From Novosphingobium album (ex Liu et al. 2023) (GTDB lineage Bacteria; Pseudomonadota; Alphaproteobacteria; Sphingomonadales; Sphingomonadaceae), in NCBI RefSeq assembly GCF_029076845.1, contig NZ_JARESE010000073.1, positions 79,163 through 143,162 of the forward strand: 64,000 nucleotides of DNA, written 5' to 3'. This document shows positions 8,650 to 16,025 of this stretch, in pieces (position 1 is the stretch's first letter; each line of letters begins with the position of its first letter). Position numbers and translations under genes: made by a program. The notes under the pieces are model-generated. The model was not told the DNA's origin and did not search any database. It saw only the letters and a program-made list of their open reading frames with translations.

Positions 8650-8880
8650 ATGGCTGTTGAAATCCTGCTCCCCAAGATCGGCTTCTCGATGCAAGAAGGC
8701 CAAGTGGCCGAATGGCTCGCCAAGGATGGCGATCAGGTGACCGAAGGCCAGCCGCTGTTCTCGCTGGAGGCCGACAAGTCCACCAACGAGGTCGAGGCGC
8801 CGGCATCGGGCACGCTCAAGATCATCACCCAGACGGGTGAGACTTACGAAGTCGGCACGGTGCTGGGCTATATCGAATAA
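8650..8880 (+). CDS. Free-standing lipoyl/biotinyl-domain protein
   Basis: This 76-residue protein is a single lipoyl domain. K43 in LEADKSTNEVEAPASG is the expected lipoylation site on the beta-hairpin, and the start MAVEILLPKIGFSMQEG matches the N-terminus of 2-oxo-acid dehydrogenase E2 proteins. In complexes the arm shuttles acyl or reducing groups; here no E1, E2 core or E3 is adjacent. The ATG at 8650 follows GAAGGACCGGAAAG; the frame extends further upstream but only as noise. Its position after the LuxE/LuxC genes makes it a possible swinging arm or acyl acceptor for that pathway. Biotin instead of lipoate is less likely, because biotin sites read MKM. Confidence 0.8.
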   Translation: MAVEILLPKIGFSMQEGQVAEWLAKDGDQVTEGQPLFSLEADKSTNEVEAPASGTLKIITQTGETYEVGTVLGYIE

Positions 8881-8928
8881 GCCGACAAGCGGCTGGACAG
8901 GCCCTGCCGATCCGGCCAGACTGGCGCC

Positions 8929-9474
8929 ATGAAACAGATCCTTGCCCCGATCGCCGCGCTGGCGCTGCTTGCTCTTCCCGGCGCCGCGCTGGCCAGCCTG
9001 CCGGTGGGCGCGAAAGCGCCCGCGTTCAGCACGCAAGGCGCCAAGGGGGGCAAGGACATCGCCTTCAACTTGCGCGCGGCGCTGCGCAAGGGGCCGGTGG
9101 TGCTCTACTTCTACCCCAAGGCCTTCACCCAGGGCTGCACGCTGGAAGCCCACGCCTTCGCCGAGGCGACCGACGAGTTCGCCCGGTACGGCGCCACGGT
9201 GCTGGGCATGTCGGCCGACGACTTGCCGACCTTGCGCAAGTTCTCGACCGAGGCCTGCCGGGACAAGTTCGCCGTCGCCGTGGCCACGCCCGCGATCATC
9301 AAGGCCTATGACGTCGCGCTCAAGCGCGAGGGGATGCCGGCCGGAAGGACCGACCGCACCAGCTATGTGATCGCGCGCGACGGCCGGATCACCATGGTCC
9401 ATTCCGAGCTTGATTATCGCGATCACGTGAAGCTCACGCTGGAAGCGGTCAAGGCGCTCAAGCCCGGGCGCTGA
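8929..9474 (+). CDS. Secreted peroxiredoxin (AhpC/TSA, BCP-like)
   Basis: The 181-residue protein starts with a cleavable signal peptide (cut near ALA-SLP at about residue 23), so it acts in the periplasm. The thioredoxin fold carries the peroxidatic cysteine in FTQGCTLEA, where the usual T-x-x-C motif reads TQGC, and further conserved blocks at VLGMSADD and SYVIARDGR. It reduces peroxides through a cysteine sulfenic acid. A second cysteine, in STEACRDKF, may be the resolving residue. It is 48 bases after the lipoyl gene and may be transcribed with it. Confidence 0.85.
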   Translation: MKQILAPIAALALLALPGAALASLPVGAKAPAFSTQGAKGGKDIAFNLRAALRKGPVVLYFYPKAFTQGCTLEAHAFAEATDEFARYGATVLGMSADDLPTLRKFSTEACRDKFAVAVATPAIIKAYDVALKREGMPAGRTDRTSYVIARDGRITMVHSELDYRDHVKLTLEAVKALKPGR

Positions 9475-9652
9475 ACGCGGCGCGGGGCCGCGCCGGGCTG
9501 TCGCGCCGGGCCGGTGGGGCTGCATCGCCCCTTGTCTCACCCCATATCCTGTCTGTATGCGCACCGCTTTCGCGCGCGATCCCCCGCGCGCGGTGCTTTA
9601 CAAACCCTGACGCTCCGCTAAGCGGTGCGCCCCTGAACTGGAGTCCGATACC

Positions 9653-10780
9653 ATGCGTGCCGAAGGGCAGGCCCATATTGAGCGGATCGAGGCGGCACTC
9701 TCGCTCGTGCGCAAGTTCCTTGACTGGGATCGCGCCTTGCGCCGGCTGGACGAGCTGAACGCGCGCGTCGAGGATCCGACGCTGTGGGACAATCCCAAGG
9801 ATGCCGAGGCGGTGATGCGCGAACGGCGCCGGCTGGAAGCCTCGATCGGCGCGGTGAAGGAAATCTCGCGCGAGATGGCCGACGCGGTCGAGTTCGTCGA
9901 ACTGGGCGAGGCGGAAGGGGACGAGGAGACCGTCAACGAAGGTCTCGCCACGCTGGCCAAGCTGGCGGAGCGCGCCGATGCCGACAAGGTGCAGGCGCTG
10001 CTGGCGGGCGAAGCCGACGCCAACGACACCTACCTGGAAATCCACGCGGGCGCGGGCGGCACCGAAAGCCAGGACTGGGCCGAGATGCTCCAGCGCATGT
10101 ACACCCGCTGGGCCGAGCGCAAGGGCTACAAGGTCGAGCTGGTGGATTACCACGCGGGCGAAGCCGCCGGGATCAAGAGCGCCACGCTGCTGATCAAGGG
10201 CGAGAACGCCTATGGCTATGCCAAGACCGAAAGCGGCGTGCACCGGCTGGTGCGGATCAGCCCCTATGACAGCTCGGCGCGGCGCCACACCAGCTTTTCG
10301 AGCGTCTGGGTCTATCCGGTGATCGACGACAATTTCCAGATCGACATCAACCCGGCCGACCTGAAGATCGACACCTACCGCGCATCGGGCGCGGGCGGCC
10401 AGCACGTCAACACCACCGATTCCGCCGTGCGCATCACCCACCAGCCTTCGGGCATCGTGGTGGCCAGCCAGATCGACCGCTCGCAGCACAAGAACCGCGA
10501 AATCGCGATGAACATGCTGAAGGCGCGGCTGTTCGAGGAAGAGATGCGCAAGCGCGAGGAAGCCGCGAGCGCCGAGCACGCCTCCAAGTCCGACATCGGC
10601 TGGGGGCACCAGATCCGCTCCTACGTGCTACAACCCTACCAGCAGGTGAAGGACTTGCGCACCGGCGTTACCAACATGTCGCCCGGCGACGTGCTCGATG
10701 GCGATCTCGACGCCTTCATGGCGGCCGCGCTTTCGGCGCGGGTCTCGGGCGAGCAGGTCGAGGTCGAGGACATCGATTGA
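9653..10780 (+). CDS. prfB: Peptide chain release factor 2
   Basis: The 375-residue factor recognises UGA/UAA and releases the peptide. It has the N-terminal coiled-coil domain, the stop-codon-reading loop, and the catalytic GGQ in ASGAGGQHVNTTDSA, which also supports methylation of the glutamine by a PrmC-type enzyme. The tripeptide that reads the stop codon is SPY (in RISPYDSSARRHTSF) rather than the SPF of E. coli; I recall this variant from other alphaproteobacteria. The frame is continuous, so the autoregulatory +1 frameshift at codon 26 in E. coli is absent. The last four bases overlap the next gene. Confidence 0.95.
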   Translation: MRAEGQAHIERIEAALSLVRKFLDWDRALRRLDELNARVEDPTLWDNPKDAEAVMRERRRLEASIGAVKEISREMADAVEFVELGEAEGDEETVNEGLATLAKLAERADADKVQALLAGEADANDTYLEIHAGAGGTESQDWAEMLQRMYTRWAERKGYKVELVDYHAGEAAGIKSATLLIKGENAYGYAKTESGVHRLVRISPYDSSARRHTSFSSVWVYPVIDDNFQIDINPADLKIDTYRASGAGGQHVNTTDSAVRITHQPSGIVVASQIDRSQHKNREIAMNMLKARLFEEEMRKREEAASAEHASKSDIGWGHQIRSYVLQPYQQVKDLRTGVTNMSPGDVLDGDLDAFMAAALSARVSGEQVEVEDID

Positions 10781-11523
10781 TCCGGCCCCCGGCCATCATC
10801 GTGGGCGTGCTGCTGCTGCTGTTCGCGGGCTGCCAGTCCGGCGGCAGGGCCGATGAGGACCGCGCCGAACGCGTCCGCGCGTTTCCCCGGGCGGACCGGC
10901 CGGTTTCCGGCGTCAGCGCCAGCCAGTTCTCCTCGGAGAACGAGCGCGACCGCTTCAACGAGGCGAAAGTGGTGATGGACCTGGCCGGCATCCAGCCGGG
11001 CATGAGCATCGCCGATGTCGGCGCGGGCGATGGCTATTACACCGTGCGGCTGGCCCAGCGCGTCGGCCGGACCGGCCGCGTGGTCGCGCAGGATATCGAC
11101 CAGCGCGCGCTCAACCGCCTGGGCGCGCGAGTCGAGCGCGAGCGGTTCGACAATGTCTGGATCAAGCCCGGCAAGCCCGATGACCCGGAACTGCTGCCGG
11201 ACAGCTTCGATCGCATCTTCCTGGTGCACATGTACCATGAAGTGGCCGAACCTTACGCGTTCCTGTGGAACCTGCGCCCGGCGCTGCGCCGCGACGGGCG
11301 CGTGATCGTGGTGGACAGCGACCGTTCGACCGACAGCCATGGCATTCCGCCGAACCTGTTGTTCTGCGAATTCGCCTCGGTGGGCTTTCGTTTGACGGCA
11401 TTTGAACGTAAGCCGGAATTGCAAGGCTATTATGCACAGTTCGAGGCGGTGACGGCGCGTCCCGCCCCATCCGCGATCAAGCCCTGCCATCAGGCCGGAG
11501 CAGCGCAAACGGCGGCAAGCTGA
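10777..11523 (+). CDS. Class I SAM-dependent methyltransferase with lipoprotein-like signal
   Basis: The 248-residue protein has SAM motif I in IADVGAGDGYYT, a DRIFLVHMYHE block, and VIVVDSD, typical of Rossmann methyltransferases. Unusually, it begins with a hydrophobic segment ending in LLLFAGC (C19), which resembles a lipobox with phenylalanine at -3, followed by a polar low-complexity linker. The TTG start overlaps the prfB stop (TTGA), so translation is coupled. It lacks the NPPY motif of the release-factor methyltransferase PrmC, so it is not that enzyme. The target is unknown; either the signal is real and the enzyme is exported, or it is a membrane anchor. Confidence 0.7.
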   Translation: MIRPPAIIVGVLLLLFAGCQSGGRADEDRAERVRAFPRADRPVSGVSASQFSSENERDRFNEAKVVMDLAGIQPGMSIADVGAGDGYYTVRLAQRVGRTGRVVAQDIDQRALNRLGARVERERFDNVWIKPGKPDDPELLPDSFDRIFLVHMYHEVAEPYAFLWNLRPALRRDGRVIVVDSDRSTDSHGIPPNLLFCEFASVGFRLTAFERKPELQGYYAQFEAVTARPAPSAIKPCHQAGAAQTAAS

Positions 11524-11551
11524 ACGCGCGCCGGTGGAAAGATTGGAAAAG

Positions 11552-12958
11552 ATGAGTTTCAAGGGTCTCAAACCGATTGTCTACGGCGGCCGCGAAGTCT
11601 GGCCGATCATCGAAGGCGGCAAGGGCGTCGCCGCGACCAATCACGCCAGTTCCGGCGCCTGGGCCGCCGCCGGCGGCATCGGCACGGTCAGCGCGGTCAA
11701 TGCCGACAGCTACGATGCCGAAGGCCGGATCATTCCCCAGATCTATGAGCAGCTCACCCGGCTGGAACGGCACGAGCAGCTTGTCCGCTATGCCATCGAC
11801 GGCGCGGTGGAACAGGTGCGTCGCGCCTATGACATCGCCAGCGGCAAGGGCGCGATCAATATCAACGTGCTGTGGGAAATGGGCGGGGCGCAAGCCGTGC
11901 TCGAAGGCGTGCTGGAAAAGACGCGCGGCATGGTCACGGGCGTGACCTGCGGCGCGGGGATGCCTTACCGCCTGTCGGAAATCGCCGCGCGGTTCAACGT
12001 CAACTACCTGCCGATCGTCAGTTCGGCGCGTGCTTTCCGCGCGCTGTGGAAGCGGGCCTACCACAAGGTTTCCGAGCTGATGGCGGCGGTGGTCTATGAA
12101 GACCCGTGGCTGGCGGGCGGGCACAACGGCCTGTCGAACGCCGAAGACCCGCTCAAGCCCGAAGATCCCTATCCCCGCGTCAAGGCGCTGCGCGACACGA
12201 TGCGCGGCGAGGGCATTTCGGACAGCGTGCCGATCATCATGGCCGGCGGCGTGTGGTACTTGCGCGACTGGTCGGACTGGATCGACAATCCCGAACTGGG
12301 CCAGATCGCCTTCCAGTTCGGCACGCGCCCGCTGCTGACGCACGAAAGCCCGATTCCGCAAGGCTGGAAGGACGCGTTGCGCGATCTGGAGCCGGGCGAT
12401 GTCCTGCTGCACCGCTTCTCGCCCACGGGCTTCTATTCCTCGGCGGTGCGCAATCCCTTCCTGCGCAACCTGGAAGCGCGCACCGAACGGCAGATCCCCT
12501 ATTCGAAGGTTGAGGCGGGCGAGCATACCGTGCGGCTGGACGTGGGCGTGCGCGGCAAGAACTTCTGGGTCACGCCCAAGGATCTTGCCCGCGCCCGTGC
12601 CTGGGCGGCCGAAGGCTTCACCGAAGGGCTGCGCACGCCCGACGACACGATCGTCTTCGTCTCGCCCGAGGAACGCGATTCGATCCGGCAGGACCAGGCC
12701 GATTGCATGGGCTGCCTGTCGCACTGCGGTTTCTCGTCATGGAAGGACCATGACGATTACACCACCGGGCGCCTGGCCGATCCGCGCAGCTTCTGCATCC
12801 AGAAGACGCTGCAGGACATCGCGCATGGCGGCCCGGTCGAGAAGAACCTGATGTTCGCCGGCCACGCCGCGTTCAAGTTCAAGCAGGACCCGTTCTATTC
12901 GAACGGCTTCACCCCCACGGTAAAGGAACTGGTCGATCGCATCCTGACCGGGGATTGA
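11552..12958 (+). CDS. Nitronate monooxygenase-like FMN oxidoreductase
   Basis: The 468-residue protein belongs to the NAD(P)H-dependent flavin oxidoreductase YrpB / 2-nitropropane dioxygenase family, a TIM-barrel FMN enzyme. The blocks VTCGAGMPYR, PIIMAGGVW and QFGTRPLLTHE match the flavin-phosphate region. It is longer than the usual 320-350 residues because of a C-terminal extension with a cysteine cluster, CMGCLSHC (C-x2-C-x3-C), and a further cysteine in FCIQKT. The ATG at 11552 is preferred over the GTG at 11534 because GGTGGAAAG lies at the proper distance. The true substrate is unknown. Confidence 0.75.
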   Translation: MSFKGLKPIVYGGREVWPIIEGGKGVAATNHASSGAWAAAGGIGTVSAVNADSYDAEGRIIPQIYEQLTRLERHEQLVRYAIDGAVEQVRRAYDIASGKGAININVLWEMGGAQAVLEGVLEKTRGMVTGVTCGAGMPYRLSEIAARFNVNYLPIVSSARAFRALWKRAYHKVSELMAAVVYEDPWLAGGHNGLSNAEDPLKPEDPYPRVKALRDTMRGEGISDSVPIIMAGGVWYLRDWSDWIDNPELGQIAFQFGTRPLLTHESPIPQGWKDALRDLEPGDVLLHRFSPTGFYSSAVRNPFLRNLEARTERQIPYSKVEAGEHTVRLDVGVRGKNFWVTPKDLARARAWAAEGFTEGLRTPDDTIVFVSPEERDSIRQDQADCMGCLSHCGFSSWKDHDDYTTGRLADPRSFCIQKTLQDIAHGGPVEKNLMFAGHAAFKFKQDPFYSNGFTPTVKELVDRILTGD

Positions 12959-12973
12959 TCGAGGGTCCTGACC

Positions 12974-14287
12974 CTAGGCATGATCTCCATGGCTGGCGAC
13001 GTCGAGGCCTTCGGCCTCGGCGTCCTCGCCCACGCGCATGGGTACCAGCATGGAAACCATGATCGCCAGAATCGCGGTCACGAAGATCGACCAGACGGCA
13101 ACGATGCCCACGCCGATCACTTGCGCGAGAAGCTGCGCGATCATGGTCATCCCCGTATCGTAGCCGACGCCGCCAAGGCCGGGGGACAGGAACAGGCCCA
13201 GCATGATCGAGCCGGCCGCGCCGCTGGCGCCGAACAGGGCGAAGACGTCCAGCGTATCGTCGATCGCGGTAAAGCGCCGTAGCAGCGCACGCGCGGCGCG
13301 CGCGGCCAGGGTTCCGGCCAGCCCGATGACCATCGCCGCCCCCGGCGAGACGTAGAGCGCACCCGCCAGGATCGCGGCCAGGCCGGCGAGAAGGCCCGAA
13401 GCGAAGTCGGCCGCGCCCGGCTTGCCGCCGCGCCGGAAGCGGTCGAGCGCCAGCCAGCCGAGGCCGCCGGCGCAAGCGGCCGCGTGGGTGTTGATCAGGA
13501 CCGAAGCGGCATCGTCGTTCGCGGCCAGCGCCGCGCCGCCGGCCAGCCCCAGCCAGCCGATCCAGGCCAGCCCCGCGCCAAGCAGGCTGACCGAAGCGCT
13601 GAAGCCCGGCTCGGCGGTCTCCGCGCGGCGCCGGCCGACCAGCATCGCCGCGACGATGGCCGAAACGCCCGCGCACGTGGCCATGGTCAGCCCGCCGGCG
13701 AAATCGAGCGTGCCGACGCTGGCCGAAAGCCAGCCACCGCCGCGCAGCCAGTGCGCGACCGGCGCATAGGCGACGATGCTCCACAAGCTGGCGAAAGCCA
13801 CCGCCCAGCCGAACCGCGCGCGGCCCGCCCAGGCGCCGCACAGCAGCGAGGCGGCAAGCCCGGCGACCAGCACCTGATAGAACGCGAAAGCGCTTTCGGG
13901 CACGTTGACTCCTTCACGCACATTGCCGAGACTGATCAGCATCCAGGCATTGCCGCTGCCCAGCCAGCCACGCGTGACGTCCCCGAACGCGACGGTATAA
14001 CCGGCCGCAATCCACGCCAGCGAAACCGCCGCGACGATCGCCAGCGGCTGGAACAGCACCGACAGGACATTGCGTGCGTCGATCCGGCCGGCGTTGAACA
14101 GCGCGATGCCGGGAATCGCGGCGATCAGCACGAGCGCGGACGCGGCCAGCAGCCATGCGGTGTCGCCCGTGTCGACCACGTCGATGCGTCCGTCCTGCGC
14201 GAAGGCGGTGGCCGGAACGGCCAGCAGCATGGCGCCGGCCATCAGGCCCGGCAGTGCGCGCGGAGCGACGGTGTTGATGAATGACAA
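12974..14287 (-). CDS. Amt-fold membrane protein lacking the ammonium pore residues
   Basis: The 437-residue protein aligns with AmtB throughout: a signal peptide ending near AFA-QDG, the IPGIALFNAG helix, the DFAGG motif, GLGGVGYDTGMTM, and the C-terminal tail EGLDVASHGD that in AmtB contacts the PII protein GlnK. Against E. coli AmtB, the twin pore histidines are gone (H168 to A203, H318 to F352), the Phe gate is V and L, and S219 is A. It may not conduct ammonium and could be a sensor or carry another solute. The TTG at 14287 has AAGGGA seven bases upstream. No glnK or glnB is next to it. Confidence 0.8.
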   Translation of the reverse strand: MSFINTVAPRALPGLMAGAMLLAVPATAFAQDGRIDVVDTGDTAWLLAASALVLIAAIPGIALFNAGRIDARNVLSVLFQPLAIVAAVSLAWIAAGYTVAFGDVTRGWLGSGNAWMLISLGNVREGVNVPESAFAFYQVLVAGLAASLLCGAWAGRARFGWAVAFASLWSIVAYAPVAHWLRGGGWLSASVGTLDFAGGLTMATCAGVSAIVAAMLVGRRRAETAEPGFSASVSLLGAGLAWIGWLGLAGGAALAANDDAASVLINTHAAACAGGLGWLALDRFRRGGKPGAADFASGLLAGLAAILAGALYVSPGAAMVIGLAGTLAARAARALLRRFTAIDDTLDVFALFGASGAAGSIMLGLFLSPGLGGVGYDTGMTMIAQLLAQVIGVGIVAVWSIFVTAILAIMVSMLVPMRVGEDAEAEGLDVASHGDHA

Positions 14288-14358
14288 GCCGCAATCCCTT
14301 CCCAAATCCAGGAGAATGCGCGCTTTAGCCCAGATTGCTTGCGATCCGGTTGCCGAGC

Positions 14359-15375
14359 CTACCAGCCGGGCAGAACCTGATCCGGCGGACGGTGGCCATC
14401 GGCCCAGAAGCGGATATTGGCGATGATCCGCTCCCCCGCCGCCTCGCGCCCCTCGAACGTGGCACTGCCCAGGTGCGGCATGACGACGGCGTTGGGCAAG
14501 GTGAACAGGCGCGGGTCGATCGCCGGTTCATGACTATAGACATCGAGCCCGGCCCCGCCGAGCCGCCCTTCGGCCAGCGCCGCGATCAGCGCATCCTCGT
14601 CGATCAGCTGGCCGCGCGCGGTGTTCACCACATAGGCATCGGGCTTCATCGTGGCGATCCGGCGCGCATCGAGCAGGTTGTGCGTCTCCGGGCTGGCCGG
14701 GCAGTGGAAGGAGAGCACGTCGGCCTGCGCGATCATGCGGTCCAGATCGGGCTCGAAGCGCGCGGAAAACATGTTCTCCACCGCGCCGGGCAGCCGGTGC
14801 CGGTTGTGGTAGGCGATATCCATGCCGAACGCGCGGGCGCGGTGGGCCACGGCCTGGCCGATCCGGCCCATGCCGATGATCGCCAGCCGCTTGCCCGAAA
14901 GACTGTGGCCCAGCAGCGCCGATGGCGCCCAGCCTTTCCAGCGGCCTTCGTGGATCTCGCGCACCCCGGCGGCGAAGCGGCGCGATACCGCGATGATCAG
15001 CGCCAGCGTCAGGTCGGCGGTATCGTCGGTGAAGACGCCGGGGGTGTTGGTGACGATGATCTTGCGCGCGCGCGCCGCCGCCAGATCGATATGTTCGGTT
15101 CCCGCGCCGAAGCTGGCGATCAGGCGCAGCCGTGGACCGGCCCGGGCGATGAGTTCGGCATCAATCGTGTCGGTCACGGTCGGCACCAGCACGTCGCATT
15201 CGCGCATCGCGGCAGCGATCTGGTCACGCGTCATCGCCGTGTCGTCAAGGTTGAAGCGCGCCACGAACAGCTCGGCCATCCGCGCCTCGGTCGCGGGCAG
15301 CAGGCGCCGTGTCACCACGATATGCGGCGGGCCGTCAAGCGGCGGGGCGGATGGAGCGTCGGAGACTACGGTCAT
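14359..15375 (-). CDS. D-isomer-specific 2-hydroxyacid dehydrogenase
   Basis: The 338-residue enzyme reduces 2-oxo acids such as glyoxylate or hydroxypyruvate, or runs in reverse. The NAD loop is IGMGRIGQA. The catalytic arginine is in VNTARGQLIDEDAL, the glutamate in DVYSHEPAID, and the histidine in MPHLGSAT, so the active site is complete. I chose the ATG at 15375, since the longer frame overlaps low-quality sequence and the N-terminus before PPHIVVTRRLLP is already loose. It has its own transcription unit, divergent from the SH3 gene. Glyoxylate/hydroxypyruvate reductase is the most likely activity. Confidence 0.85.
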   Translation of the reverse strand: MTVVSDAPSAPPLDGPPHIVVTRRLLPATEARMAELFVARFNLDDTAMTRDQIAAAMRECDVLVPTVTDTIDAELIARAGPRLRLIASFGAGTEHIDLAAARARKIIVTNTPGVFTDDTADLTLALIIAVSRRFAAGVREIHEGRWKGWAPSALLGHSLSGKRLAIIGMGRIGQAVAHRARAFGMDIAYHNRHRLPGAVENMFSARFEPDLDRMIAQADVLSFHCPASPETHNLLDARRIATMKPDAYVVNTARGQLIDEDALIAALAEGRLGGAGLDVYSHEPAIDPRLFTLPNAVVMPHLGSATFEGREAAGERIIANIRFWADGHRPPDQVLPGW

Positions 15376-15458
15376 CGGTGAAGCAATCGCTATTCCCTGC
15401 GACACGCATAGGTCAAGAAGCCTTGAACGGGCCAACGCCGGGGCGCTATGCAGGCATC

Positions 15459-15929
15459 ATGAAATGCATGAGCCTGCTGCCGGGAATCGTCGCGCTCATC
15501 GTGCTGGCCGCGCCAGCCCATGCCGAGGACGGCGACGTCCCCTACTGGGCCTCGATCAGCGCCGATATCGCCTATATGCGCGTGGGGCCGAGCAACACTT
15601 ACCGGATCGACTGGGTCTACAAGCGCCGCAACCTGCCGGTGAAAGTCGTGCGGCGCGAAGGGCCCTGGCGATTCGTCGTCGATCCCGACGGGACGAAAGG
15701 CTGGATCCGCGACCTGCTGCTTTCGCGCGAACGCATGGCGATCGTCACTGGCGGGGGGCTGGCCGAAATGCACGCGCGCGGCAGCACCGGCTCGCCGCTG
15801 CTCTGGCGGCTGGAACCGGGCGTCATCGGCAAGCTGGGCGAATGCGAGAGCGGCTGGTGCGAATTCAACGTCGATGGGCACAAGGGCTTCGCGCCGCAAG
15901 AGCGTCTGTGGGGGTCGGCCGAGCCCTGA
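15459..15929 (+). CDS. Secreted SH3-domain protein
   Basis: The 156-residue protein has a signal peptide (cut near AHA-EDG, about residue 23) and then a bacterial SH3 repeat, with the block ADIAYMRVGPSNTYRIDWVY and, later, a second SH3-like segment with GGGLAEMHARGSTG. Such proteins are typical small envelope factors of alphaproteobacteria that may bind peptidoglycan or help hydrolases. The start at 15459 was chosen because the signal peptide begins there; an ATG at 15468 is also possible. It converges on the thiolase gene across a strong terminator. Confidence 0.75.
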   Translation: MKCMSLLPGIVALIVLAAPAHAEDGDVPYWASISADIAYMRVGPSNTYRIDWVYKRRNLPVKVVRREGPWRFVVDPDGTKGWIRDLLLSRERMAIVTGGGLAEMHARGSTGSPLLWRLEPGVIGKLGECESGWCEFNVDGHKGFAPQERLWGSAEP

Positions 15930-15967
15930 GGGGCCCGTGCTTCCAGCCCTCGCATGACCGCCATGCG

Positions 15968-15999
15968 AAAGGCCCCCGCCCGCAAGGGCGAGGGCCTTT
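15968..15999. terminator. Strong bidirectional intrinsic terminator
   Basis: AAAGGCCC pairs with GGGCCTTT, extended inward with one mismatch to a GCAA loop, and A- and T-rich ends lie on both sides. It stands between the convergent SH3 and thiolase genes and can stop both transcripts. A second hairpin, CCGGC-GTTAAA-GCCGG (16005-16020), follows immediately before the thiolase stop. Confidence 0.85.
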
Positions 16000-16025
16000 G
16001 AATGCCGGCGTTAAAGCCGGAAGGG

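Noticed and set aside
9653..9760. Programmed +1 frameshift in prfB
   Set aside because: E. coli-type prfB needs a UGA near codon 26 with a CUU slip site. Here the frame is continuous from the start and has no such stop.
12962..12975. AGGGT-CCTG-ACCCT hairpin between the nitronate-monooxygenase-like and Amt-like genes
   Set aside because: The stem is only five pairs, it overlaps the last codon of the Amt-like gene, and no T-run follows on either strand. It is too weak to call a terminator.
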